From: Eubacteriales Family XIII. Incertae Sedis bacterium
GTDB lineage: Bacteria; Bacillota; Clostridia; Peptostreptococcales; Anaerovoracaceae
Length of the DNA: 5,708 nucleotides
Direction of reading: 5' to 3'
NCBI GenBank assembly: GCA_031278255.1
Contig: JAITKU010000144.1
Location: 1 to 5,708, forward strand
Shown: in pieces, positions 5,352 through 5,708 of the stretch
Position numbering within the stretch: the stretch's first letter is position 1
Layout: each line of letters starts with the position of its first letter
Notes under the pieces: generated by a model
The model's database searches: none
What the model saw: the letters and a program-made list of their open reading frames with translations, nothing else
Told to the model about the DNA's origin: nothing
Program-made: the position numbers and the translations under genes

Positions 5352-5708
5352 ATGAAAATAGCGGTCATAGACGGGCAGGGCGGCGGAATCGGGCGCAGTA
5401 TCGTGGAAAAACTCAAGGTCTCCGTGCCGAACGCGGAGGTGCTGGCTCTCGGAACGAACGCGACGGCCACGGACCGCATGCTCAAGGCCGGCGCGGACGA
5501 GGGCGCCACCGGCGAGAACGCCATCGTACACAACGTTCAAAACGTCGATATCATCACGGGCGTCATCGCGATCCTGAACGCCAACGCCCTCATGGGCGAA
5601 CTCAGCCCGCGGATCGCAGAGGCTGTCGGTTCGAGCCGCGCGGCCAAGGTCCTGCTGCCGATCAACCGCTGCGGCATACATGTCGTCAGCGTGCGGGAAG
5701 CGCCCCTC
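5352..5708 (+). CDS. DUF3842 family protein, 3' end cut by the window (119 aa seen)
   Basis: The N-terminus MKIAVIDGQGGGIGRSIVEKL has a glycine-rich Rossmann-like loop (GQGGGIG, 8-14). It is followed by the conserved ALGTNATATDRMLKAGADEGATGENAI region (32-58), a hydrophobic core (DIITGVIAIL, 65-74), MGELSPRIAEAV (80-91) and LPINRCGIHVV (101-111). I recognise this as DUF3842, a small clostridial family of unknown function; the glycine loop suggests nucleotide or dinucleotide binding, which is inference. The frame stays open to the last base, and the family is about 120-140 aa, so only a short tail is missing. The ATG at 5352 has GGAAAGG (5335-5341) 10 nt upstream. It is divergent from the Vsr-like gene and likely expressed from the extended -10 at 5288-5296. 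Confidence 0.87.
   Translation, partial: MKIAVIDGQGGGIGRSIVEKLKVSVPNAEVLALGTNATATDRMLKAGADEGATGENAIVHNVQNVDIITGVIAILNANALMGELSPRIAEAVGSSRAAKVLLPINRCGIHVVSVREAPL

Noticed and set aside
5235..5681. An N-terminal extension of the Vsr-like frame to 292 aa
   Set aside because: The extra part is the antisense of the DUF3842 gene and the promoter region, and does not match Vsr proteins, which start near the YNM...GKD motif.
1..5708. A CRISPR array, tRNA, rRNA or defence-island gene set
   Set aside because: No regularly spaced repeats, cloverleaf or rRNA segments were seen. The Vsr-like nuclease alone does not make a defence cluster.
1..5708. The window starts with CCCCTC and ends with CCCCTC, suggesting a circular or overlapping contig
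   Set aside because: Six shared bases are too few. The right end is inside an open DUF3842 frame and the left end is noncoding.

Overview
The window looks like a piece of a moderately GC-rich Firmicute chromosome, most likely a clostridial lineage. The evidence is strong AGGAG-type ribosome binding sites, near-consensus sigma-A promoters, a CheW-receiver protein of the CheV type, a DUF3842 protein, and a DUF6110-like small membrane protein next to a heavy-metal P-type ATPase. This assignment is inferred from gene families and signals; there is no rRNA or marker gene.

Layout from left to right. Positions 1-148 hold a strongly structured, GC-rich element of nested inverted repeats followed by a 16-bp tandem duplication. 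Positions 149-2537 hold a two-gene minus-strand operon: a small DUF6110/PacL-like membrane protein (2268-2537), then a P1B-type metal-transporting ATPase (149-2263). Its promoter (2683-2711) is nearly ideal, and a perfect palindrome sits over the expected transcription start. Divergently, the plus strand carries an HD-domain protein (2878-3444), preceded by a possible 16-codon leader peptide in the same frame. A bidirectional terminator hairpin (3475-3499) separates it from a minus-strand cheV (3536-4456). After a 346-bp gap comes a minus-strand Vsr-like endonuclease (4803-5234). A DUF3842 gene (5352 to the window end) diverges from it and is cut by the window edge.

Functionally these are mostly independent housekeeping or accessory units rather than one pathway. 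The best candidate for a coherent and little-described system is the metal-efflux unit. A small one-TM protein with a charged cytoplasmic helix is translated four bases upstream of a P1B ATPase that has an unusual Ser-Cys-Ala membrane motif and no CxxC in its N-terminal domain. The pair has its own promoter and likely operator. This parallels the mycobacterial PacL (DUF1490)-CtpC arrangement. The Vsr-like nuclease is notable because it lacks the zinc ligands of E. coli Vsr and no cytosine methyltransferase is visible beside it.
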